The translations under genes were made by a program, and so were the position numbers. Positions 54,082 to 64,000 of a DNA stretch of 64,000 nt are shown here, piece by piece (the stretch's first letter is position 1; each line of letters opens with the position of its first letter). The DNA comes from Nepenthes gracilis (Eukaryota > Streptophyta > Magnoliopsida > Caryophyllales > Nepenthaceae): positions 14,724,042 to 14,788,041 of the forward strand of contig BSYO01000010.1 in NCBI GenBank assembly GCA_033239525.1. The letters are read 5' to 3'. The notes beneath the pieces are model-generated. The model was not told the DNA's origin, did not search any database, and saw only the letters and a list, made by a program, of their open reading frames with translations.

Positions 54082-55600
54082 GTAAATCCCAGACTAGGTA
54101 GTAATGAAAGTTATTCTCCAGCTTCCCTACAATTACACCTTTCATTTTTCAATTAATTCATCATTTTCCTGACATCACACCAAATCAGTCAAAGTTGTAG
54201 TTTTCAACAGACAACTTTCCACGCCAAAAGAACCTAATGTGGCTTAATGGGGAAAGCAAATTCAGGCAGAAGGCAATAAATCTGAATGAATTGTACGAAC
54301 TGATAAAGGGCAATGGATTTATCCTCCTATTTGCAGAAACTAAGAACCTAATAAGATGGTTTAGAATTAAACCAATATCAGGACTCGTTTCAATCTACCT
54401 TCGCCAGCAACATTAAGGAGAGAGAACCAAAGACACCCTTAAATTCATGACACAACTTTCAAAAAGGGAGAGAATAAACTGGAAATAATTGGAGCCCTTC
54501 TATAAGTAAACACAAAAGGTAAGAGAGAACCACAAACAGACGTGAGAAAGAACATAGGAAAGGCAAAGTCCCAAGAACCGCGGAGAATCCACAAAATGTG
54601 TGTCTCTTTGCAGAGAGAACTTCAAACATCCCTGGATCTGAGGATGCCCATCCGCTGCCCCTTGAAAATTTTGTTTCCAGCTCTCTACTCACCTCCCTGG
54701 GATTCTTCTCTCAGTAACACCCCTTTATGATTCATAAGTAAACAGAAGAGTAAAAACGAGAGAGGAAATTACAAGAGAAGTAACTACTAATCAACTATTA
54801 AGTACTAAAGTCTATCTCCATCTCAAGTATCTTCAACTCTATTCCAAAGCAAAGAAAAGATTTTGTAATATCTGAATGCTACGAAGAAAAAAAGAGTAAA
54901 TACAGAATCAGTAAGTCCAAGAAATGCGAAATGGGGAACTTACCTATATGCATAAATGCGGCTATGAGGTGTATGCTTCAACCTCCCCCTTGGCTGCTAG
55001 CTAGTTCTACAATATACTGACTTTACTCCCCTCCCTCCTCCTATGCCACTTCCTTCCTTCACCCACACATCGTTTCTCTCTTCTAATTATCATAGCAACC
55101 ATAAGCCTAGGAGGTCGAAAAATAGAGTCATCAACGACTGCAGATTTTTAAAAAACCCAAAACAAACTCAACCTCAAGATTATAAGTAAATGAAGAAATC
55201 AAAAAAAAAAAAAAAAAAAAAGACAAAACCCCCCCGAGTCTTGCATTACCTGTCACTCAGAATACAATTTCTCCCTCCACCTCCTTAACTTCTCATTTCT
55301 TCCACTTCGATATTGTACATTGTCGGCCATTGATTATGTTGCTGCAATTTTTGATTTTTAGATAAGGGTCTAAGATTTTCAGTGTTTTTTTATCCCTACG
55401 CTAAACAGCAATCAAGCAAGGAGGGAAAACGTGGCGAGTGAAAGAGGAGAGGAAATAAAAGGTCGAAAGGGCACAATGAATGAGAAGGGGGACAGCTGTT
55501 CAACCGAGAAGCTCCCGTTAAAGCATTTTTTTGGTCGCCATATTTAAAGCTTTTCCATCCTTTCTTCTCTCCCACCCTTTTCTTCTCTTGGGCTCTTTTT
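54082..55600 (-). promoter_or_regulatory. 5' leader and promoter region of the HAB1-like gene
   Basis: A canonical donor (TAG|GTAAGT on the minus strand) at 54944 suggests a 5' UTR intron of nearly 0.9 kb ending shortly before 54081. An ACGTGGC core (55429-55435, plus strand) is an ABRE, the element used for ABA feedback on clade A PP2Cs. CT/GA-rich and A-homopolymer tracts lie near 55200-55220. Transcription start was not determined. Confidence 0.5.
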
Positions 55601-56027
55601 TTTTTTTTTTAAATACCAAAGCTGAAAATATATTTGAAAAATATTTTTTAACAAAATATATATATCACACTTTTTATAAAATATTTTCTGAGTTTTAAAT
55701 ATATAAAAAATATAAGTTACTATACAAATTGATAAATATTTATGATAGCAATATTTTTCCAACAATTGTGATATTTTATAATGAAGAAAATCATCTGCAC
55801 TCGGCCTTATTTAATATTAGATTTGCTGATTTTTCATTTATTGATTGAGCAAATATGCTGATAGATAATAATTGACAACGTAGTTAGAAGATATCAGCAA
55901 CCAATGAAATAGACCGAGGTAATAATAGTCGAGGCATTAGTAGCTGGGTCAGGGGGGGCGTCCAGTGCCTAACATGGACGGTCCAATTCTCATCAGATGG
56001 ACCACCCATGCGTTTAGCATCTATAAT

Positions 56028-56075
56028 CTAATATCAACTATCCGATTTAATTTCAGATCAGATAATTGATATTAG
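56028..56075. repeat. 48-bp imperfect hairpin
   Basis: Arms of 17 bp (56028-56044 and 56059-56075) are inverted complements with two mismatches, built on CTAATATCAA.TATC. The loop is 14 bp. It lies between the HAB1-like promoter and the FAR1-like pseudogene and may be a MITE core or a folded promoter element. Confidence 0.6.
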
Positions 56076-56454
56076 ATTTAGTCTGATAAGATTTTGATTA
56101 TCTTTTTTTTTGAATCTAACAGCTGGTGGATGTCTGTTGTTGGAATCCTAATTTTAAATAGAGAAAATGAATCTGGCAACTATTTTCTCGAGCTCCTCTT
56201 CTTCCACTCCACTGCAACTCTCTCAAAGCTTCCTTCTACGTCATTTTCGATCTGTTCACTCGAAACTTCAGCAGTCTCCCCTACACTCTTCCTCTCATTG
56301 CTAGTTTCAATCTGTTATTTCTGCAATTTCTCTTGAAGCCTCATCTTCATTTTCTCTCTAAGCTTCGTTTTGCACATCTCCATTGGCCGACATTGAAACC
56401 TGATAATGTGTTCTTCCTCTTACCTCAACCAATGTAGTTTTTTCGTTTGCATGC

Positions 56455-56970
56455 TTGAGAGAGAGAGAGAGCGTCAGAGAACGAGACACCTCAGATGTGC
56501 TTGTACAAAGCTATGGCCGTTTCGTGCTTTGAGCTGTCTTTGGCTCTCTTATATTTTTGGTTAAGCTATTCTCATATTTTAGAAAAGAGAATCTCAAATT
56601 TCCTATGTTCTTTAGAATTTGTGAATTTGTTCCTAAAATTTACCCTAATCTATATGCGAGAAAGAGAGAGAAAGAGAGAGATATCGTCAGAGAACGAGAC
56701 GCCTGAAATGTGCTTGTACATCTGTACAAGCTCCGACCGTACAGATATATGGTCGTTTCATGTACAAAGTTATGGCCATTTCCTGCTTATACATTTGTAC
56801 ATCAGAGAAAATACACTTTACTGTACAAAGTTATCGGCATTCATGCTCTGAGCTGCCTCTAGCTCTCTTGCATTCTCGACTAAGCTATTCCGATATATTA
56901 GAAAGTAAAATCTCAGATTCCCTATGTTCTTGAGATTTTGTGTATTTTTTTGCTAAAATTATATTATCAT
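56455..56970 (+). repeat. Diverged direct duplication upstream of the FAR1-like pseudogene
   Basis: Two blocks, about 56455-56643 and 56668-56970, share GAGAGA-CGTCAGAGAACGAGAC, TGTGCTTGTACA, GAGCTG.CT..GCTCTCTT, TAAGCTATTC and CCTATGTTCTT in the same order. The second copy has an extra stretch of about 80-100 bp with its own repeated TGTACAAAGTTATGGCCAT-type motif. Position suggests leader or promoter sequence of the downstream unit. Confidence 0.7.
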
Positions 56971-57019
56971 ATTAATGCATATGGTGTTGTAAAATGATTA
57001 AAATAGAATATTATAGATC

Positions 57020-59260
57020 ATGGATGATTACACACCATTTCTTGGTATGGAGTTTGACACTATGGATGATACCTGAAATTTTTGGAAGAACTATGGTAAA
57101 ACAATCAGTTTTGGTGTACGAAAAACTTTTATAAGAAAGTTAAAAATTGATGATGTTGAAATTTATAGGATATTTAATTGTACAAAAGAAGATAAAAGGA
57201 TAATAAATAAAAGTAAAAAAAATATATTAGAAAGGTAAAAAACCTAATGTAGATGTCAGGCAATATTTAAAGTGGTGCTTGTTAGAGAGATAATAAAAGT
57301 TGATGCGAAGGTGTTCGTGTCAGAACACAATCACGAACTTGAACTGTTTGAAATAAGACATTTTTTAAGATCACAAAGAAAAGGGTCAGTCATATATGAC
57401 TAATTTATTAAGATGGCTCATGATATTGGATTGAGGACAAGTAAGACCTTTGAGCTCACAGTGATAGAGGCGGATGGTAGTGAGTCAGTTGGCTGTACAG
57501 TAGAAGATCAAAAGTCATACCTTTATGCTAGGTGACAACGACATATGTAACATTGTGAGGTAGAAGCTATTTTGATGTGTTGTTAAAAATAAAAAATAAA
57601 AAAATTCTGAATTTGTTTATGAGTTGCAATTAAATTCCAATGACTGTATGACTAATATCTTTTGAGTCGATGCGAAAATGATATTAGATAATCAATGTTT
57701 TGGAGATGTAGTCACAGTTGATACCACTCATGGGACTAATAAAGGTTTGAGACCCTTTGGTGCATTTACTGGGTTTAACCACCTTAGACAAATAGTGGTA
57801 TTCAGTGCTATTTTGTTGTATGATGAAACAGTCAATTCATTTACGATGTCATAATGGCAAGAGTCCCATCACCATTTTTACTGATCAAGATATCGCTATG
57901 GCGAAAGTTCTGAAGTTGGTAATGAGTAGTACTTATCATGGTTTATGTACTTAGTATATCTTACAAAATACTATAAAGTATTTAGCTGCTTGTTCGCACT
58001 TATTGGCTACATTTAAATCTTACATGTTTTTTTATATTTGATGAGTCTGATTTTGAGAATACATGGAATAGCATGGTGTCTAATGCAGAAGAGTCTCATG
58101 CCAACACGTGACTAGATGAAATATACGTGCTTCGTTATAAATGGACATGTTGTTAAATGAAAAAAACTTTTTCACTGAGTATTAAAAGTATACAACTCTC
58201 AGAAAATCTCAATAATGATTTAAAAATATATTTAAAATATAATATTAATTTGAGATATTTTTTTCATCATTTTAAATGAGTTCTAAGGAAAAGGTGTGAA
58301 AGAGAATTATTTGCAAATTATGAGTTAAGGCAAAAGTTGTCAAATTTGATCATAAATAATTCTCCATTGATAATCCAGTTGGTAAAAATTTATATGCCAA
58401 GTATCTTCAAAATGATACAGAATAAGATGGTAGAGGCATTAACTTGGCGTCTTTTATCATGACAAGACTTTGAATATGTGCTTGCATCACATGCTAATCC
58501 AAAGCATACAGTAGAGGTTATTTTTGAGCATGAGATTGAGGTTATTGAATGTCAATGGCGCCTCATGAAGACTAACGGAATTATTTGTGTACATATGTTT
58601 AAAGTTTTTATCATTTACGATATAATTGTTATACCTGATAAATATATACTTCATAGGTAGACAAGAAAGGTAAGATCTTACACGCCTACATTGTACTCTG
58701 ATTGTATAATATTAGATAATGACTTAGAGGCGTGGTCAAGAAGAATAATGTCGAAAGTTATGAGGAATTATTTATTAGTTGGAGATTATCCTGGGAAGAG
58801 AGAAGAAATACAAGACAACGTTACCAAAATAGACAAGATAGTGCACAACATTTTAAATTTGCATGGTGGTGAGGTAACAACTAATAAGAGCATGTCGTAA
58901 CAACTTGCTGATGGAAGTGTAAAATGTGTAAAAAATTGTGATGAACAGAGAGCGACCAAACAACCGAAAAGCTATTTAGAAAGACGGAAGGGCAATAAAA
59001 AGGATTAGGTTAGTGTACCTTTAATTAGAAAACTTGTCAAACAATCTTTACTAAATTTATGTACTTTAACTCTATTTTTTTCGTAGGTAACGATTGGTAC
59101 TTGTAGTTTTTTATCGAATAGCCAATATCAACCAGTTGTACAAATATCAGACTATCACTATCAATCACATCACCTAATGTCAGATCATGAATATCAACTG
59201 TCCAGAATGGCTTACATACGGTTGCTACAGATGCGTTATTGTGCATCATGTCTAACTCGG

Positions 59261-59294
<34 letters not shown>

Positions 59295-59422
59295 AATAGT
59301 TCTAATTTACTTTATCATATTGTAGGAACAGTATATAACTGTATCCCAAAATTCGATATATGGAACAACAAAAGTTTCAAATGGAGATCAAGAGGTTGTA
59401 AAAGCAGAATATTCAGATTGAG
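57020..59422 (+). pseudogene. FAR1/FHY3-related (MULE-transposase-derived) pseudogene
   Basis: FAR1-type proteins descend from Mutator-like transposases and serve as transcription factors in light signalling; MULE elements encode close relatives. From ATG 57020 the order is FAR1 DNA-binding domain (MEFDTMDD, then FNCTKEDKR, SEHNHELELF, FLRSQRKGS), MULE core (NQCFGDVVTVDTTHGTNKG, VVFSAILLYDETV, TIFTDQDIAMAKVLKLVM), then a tail with EAWSRRIMSKVMRNY ending at 59008. Possible C-terminal exons lie at about 59087-59248 and 59328-59422. Many stops and frameshifts occur. Terminal inverted repeats were not found, so an autonomous MULE and a decayed gene copy remain both possible. Confidence 0.75.
59262..59290. 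repeat. (TA)n microsatellite
   Basis: An uninterrupted TA tract lies between the two candidate C-terminal exons of the FAR1-like relic. Confidence 0.93.
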
Positions 59423-59743
59423 TAACTGCACTTTTTGTATCAGTACTGATATCACATATAGTTTAAGTACTACATTATTCTTCCATTGTTCTCTCTATAA
59501 TAATATGTTGGATTCAAATTGCTAGGCCCGGACAGCATAGTCAAGCCCAGATTCATAATTAGCAGTTGCCTCTATATGTTGGTCCCCGTAGCTTGCCTGG
59601 GGCAAGAATTACTTATTCAAGTAAGTATTACTATGTTTTTGTTCTATATGCTATATGGTATTTTGTCATTTCCATTTTTGAATGAATTGTATTTATTTAT
59701 TCATATTGATATCAACTTTTTAAGTTTGCAACCTGTATTCCAG

Positions 59744-59823
59744 CCCTTATTCCATGATGGCATGAAAGCGTGGAGCTGTTGCAAGAAAAGAAACGATTTC
59801 AGCTTATTTCTTGAAATTTCGGG
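59744..59823 (+). pseudogene. Single CHORD exon fragment resembling RAR1
   Basis: RAR1 is a co-chaperone that stabilises plant NLR immune receptors with SGT1 and HSP90, using two zinc-binding CHORD domains. After a TTCCAG acceptor the exon reads PLFHDGMKAWSCCKKRN then DFSLFLEIS, and ends at a GTATGC donor. The usual R-S-H-D before FSLF appears as R-N-D, so a zinc-ligand His seems to be missing. No other RAR1 exons were found nearby in 59.4-61 kb. It is probably a captured or decayed fragment. Confidence 0.6.
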
Positions 59824-61102
59824 GTATGCAGTTTTTTGGTATTCTTTAGGACGTAAATGTTGTTTAGATTCTTTTAAATAGCTTGAATATAGTATTTTGA
59901 ACTTAATTAGTAATTCTGGCAATAGGTTGACAGCAGTATGGTGGTATCAAGTTTGTTATGCCCTTTGAATTTGCTTCGAATGAAGAAGAGAAAAACTAAC
60001 TAGGGCAAGATTTAATTGATACCTGTTTAATTTCAGATCTTGATAGAGTTAGAGCTTACTATGGATTAATTCATTGACCTGTGCATTCTTTCTTAAGGAG
60101 TTATTGTCAAAGCATTAGAGGTGTTAAGAGAAAACCAGATCTGGTTGTAATCTTCTCATCCATTTGTATATGTCTTATATTTTTGTTCAAGTTATCATTT
60201 CTTAAGGAATGTTCTCATTCATTTGGTACTGATTACGGTTCTAGTCCGTGTATTTCTGCCTTCGATTCAGGATAGTTACGGCTGATATGTTTTTGTGTGT
60301 ATATTTTTGGAATTTAATATGGTTACAACTGATATGGGGTTTGTTGTATTTGATCTGACCCGACTGTCCCTTTGATTACTATCTGTTGCTTGCTGTATGT
60401 GATGGGTTAATGTAGGCTATTTACTGTGAAGTAATTGCAAAGGTAGAAGAATATCAATAGGCTATTTCTGTTGCTATCCCGGAGGAATTCGAGATTTTTA
60501 AGGCCAGTACCCACGACTTGGCTTGAAGAACACTCCCCAGGTCTCAAATTTCATGCTCCTTTTCATTATTTGTTGAACGCTTGTTTATCAATTAGGAAAA
60601 AAATATGGATATTTTCATTCAGACCTGAAGATGGATTCAATTTGTGGAAACAGCCTATGGTGTACCTAGATGTTAATATTAGAGAGAACTAGGCATATCC
60701 TAGTATTCCTGCCATGGAATATATAATGTTAATTTGTGAATTAGTTAAGTTGGCTAGGTAGTGCCTTTTTTCTCGTTAAGCTGATTTCAGTAAGAATGTC
60801 AGGCTTATGAGTCTAGAACACCGACTACTTATTGCGGTGGCTGCTCAGAAATCGAGGCTTCCTCATATTTCGAAAGATGGTGAAATTCATGAAGAGGAAA
60901 TTGAGAAATGGAGTGTCATGTCTGCGGGCTTCAGCCCAATTAAATTAACTGAGCCAGCCCACAAGCCGACCCAAGCCGCCAAGCCGAGCCGTGAAGTCGG
61001 CTTCATCAAGCCATTTGAACCGAATTCGAGCCGCAGACTGATTTTGCTTCGTTTCGTCTTCTTCGATCGTTTCATCACCATTTGCCGTTTTACTCAGTTA
61101 AT
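59824..61102. other. Intergenic region, no gene recognised
   Basis: Short frames at 60471-60692 and 60807-61127 look coding in places (for example SLEHRLLIAVAAQKSRLPHIS) but match no family I know and have no splice-linked partners. The stretch 60930-61020 is rich in AAGCC/GAGCC motifs. It may be a TE or gene relic. Confidence 0.4.
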
Positions 61103-61411
61103 TGCTGAAACATTAGTGGTCCATTAAGTGGTGATAACTCTCCCATTAAGTTAATTAATCAATTTTGGCCGGTTTGAGTACCAAACGCTCAATTGAGGCG
61201 GGTGATGGTTTCGCCTATAAATTGAGCATTCTGGCTTTATCCATGGCATCCCAACCAAGTAATACATCATCTAAACGAGTGAAGGAGTGTCCAGAAGTAC
61301 GGAGCTGGTCCGAATCGAACGTCCGAAAACAGAGCACCAAATGGCCGGAGGTATATTAATCGATTCTAAATTCCGCTTTTGTGGTTGTTTTAGTCACATA
61401 TATTTCTAGCA
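61103..61411 (+). repeat. Probable 5' LTR of Copia-3
   Basis: The 3' end is fixed by the adjacent primer-binding site. The 5' end near TGCTGAAACATTAG is a guess because the partner LTR lies outside the window. A short LTR of about 300 bp would fit many Ale-type elements. Confidence 0.5.
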
Positions 61412-61930
61412 TTTGGTATCAGAGAAAGGCTTCAACTCTGCCTTTGTTGTTCTGTGTTTTTCCGATTTTTCTCGAAATCGAAAAAACCTAAAGTCTTCGT
61501 TTTTTTGAAGATTCGGTTCAAACGAGCACTGAAAATTGATGGGAAATTAAATTTTCGAAATTTCCATAAATTTTTCATCATTTATGGTGTTCGTATGGTC
61601 CTCTTTGAATCGGGTCTAGAATTCGGGTCGAGTCGGTCGTTGTCAGGTTCGGGCGAAACCGACGAAGGTAGACGACGACTTGAACGGCGTCGTTTTCTGC
61701 TTCGGCAGTAATAAACGTCGTCGTTTCTGGCTTCTGTTTCGTGTTTCTGAAACGACGTCGTTTCGTGTAAAAGTATTCGGTAAGTTAAACGACGTCGTTT
61801 CGCTACAGTTTTGATTAAAAAAAAAAATTGTATCAGTTATGGGCCGTTTCGTTCGCGGCCCAAATCCGTTTCATGCGCGGCCCAGGCTTCTGGCCCGTTA
61901 CTGTAGCAAAACGGAAATTAAAATGCGAAC

Positions 61931-62003
61931 GTCGCAGGCGAGATTCGAACTCGCGCCGTGGGAAGGAACGGCATTTGCCGTTGCGCTGCTGAGCGCCTTG
62001 CAC
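61931..62003 (-). pseudogene. tRNA-like sequence (tRNA pseudogene) in the Copia-3 leader
   Basis: Minus strand, 73 nt. The T-arm is perfect: five-base stems around ATTCGAA/TTCGAAT at 61938-61954, including a good B-box. A five-base AACGG/CCGTT stem encloses a seven-base loop in the anticodon-arm position, but U33 is missing. A GCGC stem fits a reduced D-arm. The acceptor stem pairs only partly. It is probably a decayed tRNA or SINE head; amino-acid identity cannot be given. Confidence 0.45.
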
Positions 62004-62559
62004 TATTTTCCGCATTTAAATTTTATTTATACGTTTGTATATATTATATATATACGTATATATTTATATATATATATAATTATATTATTATATATAATAA
62101 ATGAAATATAATATCCGGAATATAATTATATATATGTATAAATAATATCTTGTGATTAAAATAATTTAATTAATTGAGGATTAGCCACAGCACCCTTAAT
62201 TAATAAAATTATTATTATTTTTTATTATCACGTGTGGTATAAAGACATAAATTGTGGTAATTATTTTGATATAATAAAATTTATTTCACAGGAAATTTTA
62301 TTATATTAAATTAATTAATCATGATAAAATGTCAAATTATTTTTCTTAATTTACCCAGAGGGATTAAGAATGGAATATAATTTGATAGTTTTATCATAAA
62401 ATTGGACATGAATCTATTGGAATTAAAATTTAGCCCACAGGTAATTTTTTTATCTATTGATTCATGATGTATGTTTTACATTGGTAAAATATAATTTTGT
62501 AATTTGTTAGCCTCAATTTTGGATGTTAAGCATGTATTTATTTTTATACAGTTATTCAA

Positions 62560-63260
62560 TCTGTAAATCTTTCCGATATTAGATGTGAAATTTCCGACCT
62601 AAAAGGTGACAACTATAAAGTGTAGAGGGAGAGAATTCTTCTTCACTTAGGGTGGTTAGATATTGATTATGCTATCCGAAAAGACGAATCACCGGCTCTT
62701 ACCTTTACCAGCACTCCGGATGAGGTAACACTTTATGAACGCTGGGAACGATCTAATCGCCTCAGTTTAATTTTCATAAAGATAAAAATTTCTGCTGGTA
62801 TTCGTGGTTCTGTCGACCAGCATACTAAGGTGCAAGATTTACTGAAGGCAATTGATGAACAATTTGTGACTTCAGATAAGGCACTTGCAAGCACCCTAAT
62901 AATGAAGTTCTCATCTATTAGGCTCACCAGTGTTAAGGGTGTGCGTGAGCATATAATGCAAATGAGGGATATTGTAACTCAGCTGAAAAATTTAGATGTG
63001 AAAATGTCTGAACCTTTTTATTATGCATTACATTTTGAATTCACTTCCACCGTAATATGGGCCATTTAAAATTTCTTATAACACACATAAGGATAAATGG
63101 TCAATCAATGAACTGATGACCATGTGTGTTCAAGAGGAAAGAAGGCTCATGATGGAGCAAAGTGAAAGTGTCTACATGCTAAATGAAGGAAGGTTCAAGA
63201 CGCAGGCCAAATCAAAGGGGAAAGGTAAAGTACCTCCCCAATCTGATAACAAGAAGGGAC
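62560..63260 (+). pseudogene. Copia-3 gag, degenerate
   Basis: Pieces read LKGDNYKV, stop, LHLGWLDIDYAIRKDESPAL, VTLYERWERSNRLSL, VQDLLKAIDEQFVTSDKALA, GVREHIMQMRDIVTQLK and WSINELMTMCVQEERRLM. This is the UBN2-type gag of plant copia elements. A TAA at 63067-63069 and a frame change split it. The zinc knuckle near 63260 keeps only GHVKKDC, its first two cysteines being lost. Confidence 0.8.
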
Positions 63261-64000
63261 ACGTAAAGAAGGACTGTATCAAGTATCAGAATTGGTTTGA
63301 AAAGAAAGGCAATCCATACTCTTTTGTATGTTATGAATCTAATATGGTTAATGCTACACATAATACATGGTGGATTGACTCTGGTTCTACAATCCATATT
63401 TCTAATTCCTTACAGGATTTGCAAAACCTAAGGAAATCAGTGGGCAGTAAACAATGCATCTTCTCCGAAAACAAGATGTGTTCACATGTGGAGGCCATTG
63501 GGACATGCAGCTTAATTTTGAGTAGTGGTTTTGTTTTGACATTGGAAAAGACCTTTATATTCTAAATTTCTCTAAAAATTTAATTTCTGTTTCTAGACTT
63601 GTGCCTTTTGGATATTCATTTACATTTTCAGACTCATTATTCAGTTTATCTTATAAGTCTGATATTGTTGGAATTGGTACACTGTCTGATGGTCTTTATT
63701 ATTTGAATTTGTAAAATAATACATCTTTCAATACTGTGCATGCTAATAATGAAATTAAAAGGTGTGTTATGAATGAATGTTCCTCGATGTTATGGTATAG
63801 GAGATTGGAACATATCTCCATTGATAGAATCAAAAGATTGGTAAATGATAGAATACTTAGTACTCTAGATTTTACTAATTTTGAGACTTGTGTGGACTGC
63901 ATTAAAGGAAATCAGACCAACAAGACTAAGAAAAATGTCAATAGGAGTTCGGACATATTAGAGATAATACATACTGACATTTGTAGTCCTGATATAGACT
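63261..64000 (+). pseudogene. Copia-3 protease and integrase start, truncated by window end
   Basis: Protease has WWIDSGST with the catalytic Asp codon at 63377-63379, ending at a stop at 63563-63565. In the next frame come NFSKNLISVSRLV and a stop near 63712, then the GAG-pre-integrase WYRRLEHISIDRIKRLVND and CVDCIKGNQTNKTKK, and the integrase opening ILEIIHTDIC. The rest lies beyond 64000. Confidence 0.8.

Larger units (their letters stand above)
61103..64000 (+). mobile_element. 5' part of a third Ty1/copia element (Copia-3), cut by the window end
   Basis: An LTR-like block with a CCTATAAATTG TATA box near 61210 ends TAGCA at 61411, followed by a perfect primer-binding core TGGTATCAGAG at 61414-61424. 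A long leader, gag, protease and GAG-pre-integrase/integrase start follow in copia order, and the sequence stops inside integrase. Stops in gag and after protease show it is degenerate. Motifs such as SSDILEIIHTDIC resemble widespread Ale/Retrofit-type copia elements; that placement is from memory. Confidence 0.82.

Noticed and set aside
60807..61127. Independent protein-coding gene next to Copia-3
   Set aside because: No splice-consistent extension or family resemblance, and its end overlaps the probable LTR.

Overview
The window looks like nuclear DNA from a flowering plant, most likely a eudicot. It is AT-rich, contains plant-type split genes with GT-AG introns, and is full of LTR retrotransposons primed by initiator-Met tRNA. 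Four real genes can be reconstructed with reading frame kept across every splice junction: a PEX10-type peroxisomal RING ligase (19213-27029, +, 11 exons, 403 aa), cytosolic ribosomal protein S3 (28416-33695, +, 6 exons, 239 aa), an RWP-RK-domain protein (37036-40175, +, 6 exons, 487 aa) and a HAB1-type clade A protein phosphatase 2C (42394-54006, -, 4 exons, 522 aa).

Layout. 1-3.2 kb: AT-rich intergenic DNA. 3.2-8.9 kb: a full-length but dead Ty1/copia element with both LTRs and a perfect 5-bp target-site duplication; its 3' LTR carries three 100-bp tandem units where the 5' LTR has one. 10.8-18.2 kb: a 5'-truncated Ty3/gypsy element of Tat/Retand type with a second (archaeal-type) RNase H, integrase, an 84-bp tandem array, two antisense reading-frame relics (one resembling the 'putative gypsy type transposon' domain) and a probable 3' LTR. 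19-34 kb: PEX10 and RPS3, each with one very long intron. 34.5-35.7 kb: relic exons of an MSL10-like mechanosensitive channel. 37-40 kb: the RWP-RK gene. 42.4-54 kb: the HAB1-like gene, whose third intron is about 9.8 kb because it holds a copia element and a hAT transposase relic. 55.9-59.4 kb: a FAR1/MULE-related pseudogene with a duplicated upstream block. 59.7 kb: one CHORD exon resembling RAR1. 61.1-64 kb: the 5' part of a third copia element, cut off by the window end.

The four genes do not form a pathway. They serve peroxisome biogenesis, translation, transcription and abscisic-acid signalling. What links the window is transposon load: elements lie between genes, inside long introns, and beside fragments of other plant genes. 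No previously unknown defence, metabolic or mobile system can be demonstrated. The most notable points are a premature stop in the conserved N-terminus of the HAB1-like gene together with TE expansion of the intron corresponding to the one reported to be retained in HAB1, tandem-repeat growth inside an LTR, and a perfect palindrome shared by two unrelated retrotransposons. Function, element lineage and all outer element borders rest on recognition by eye, not on database searches.
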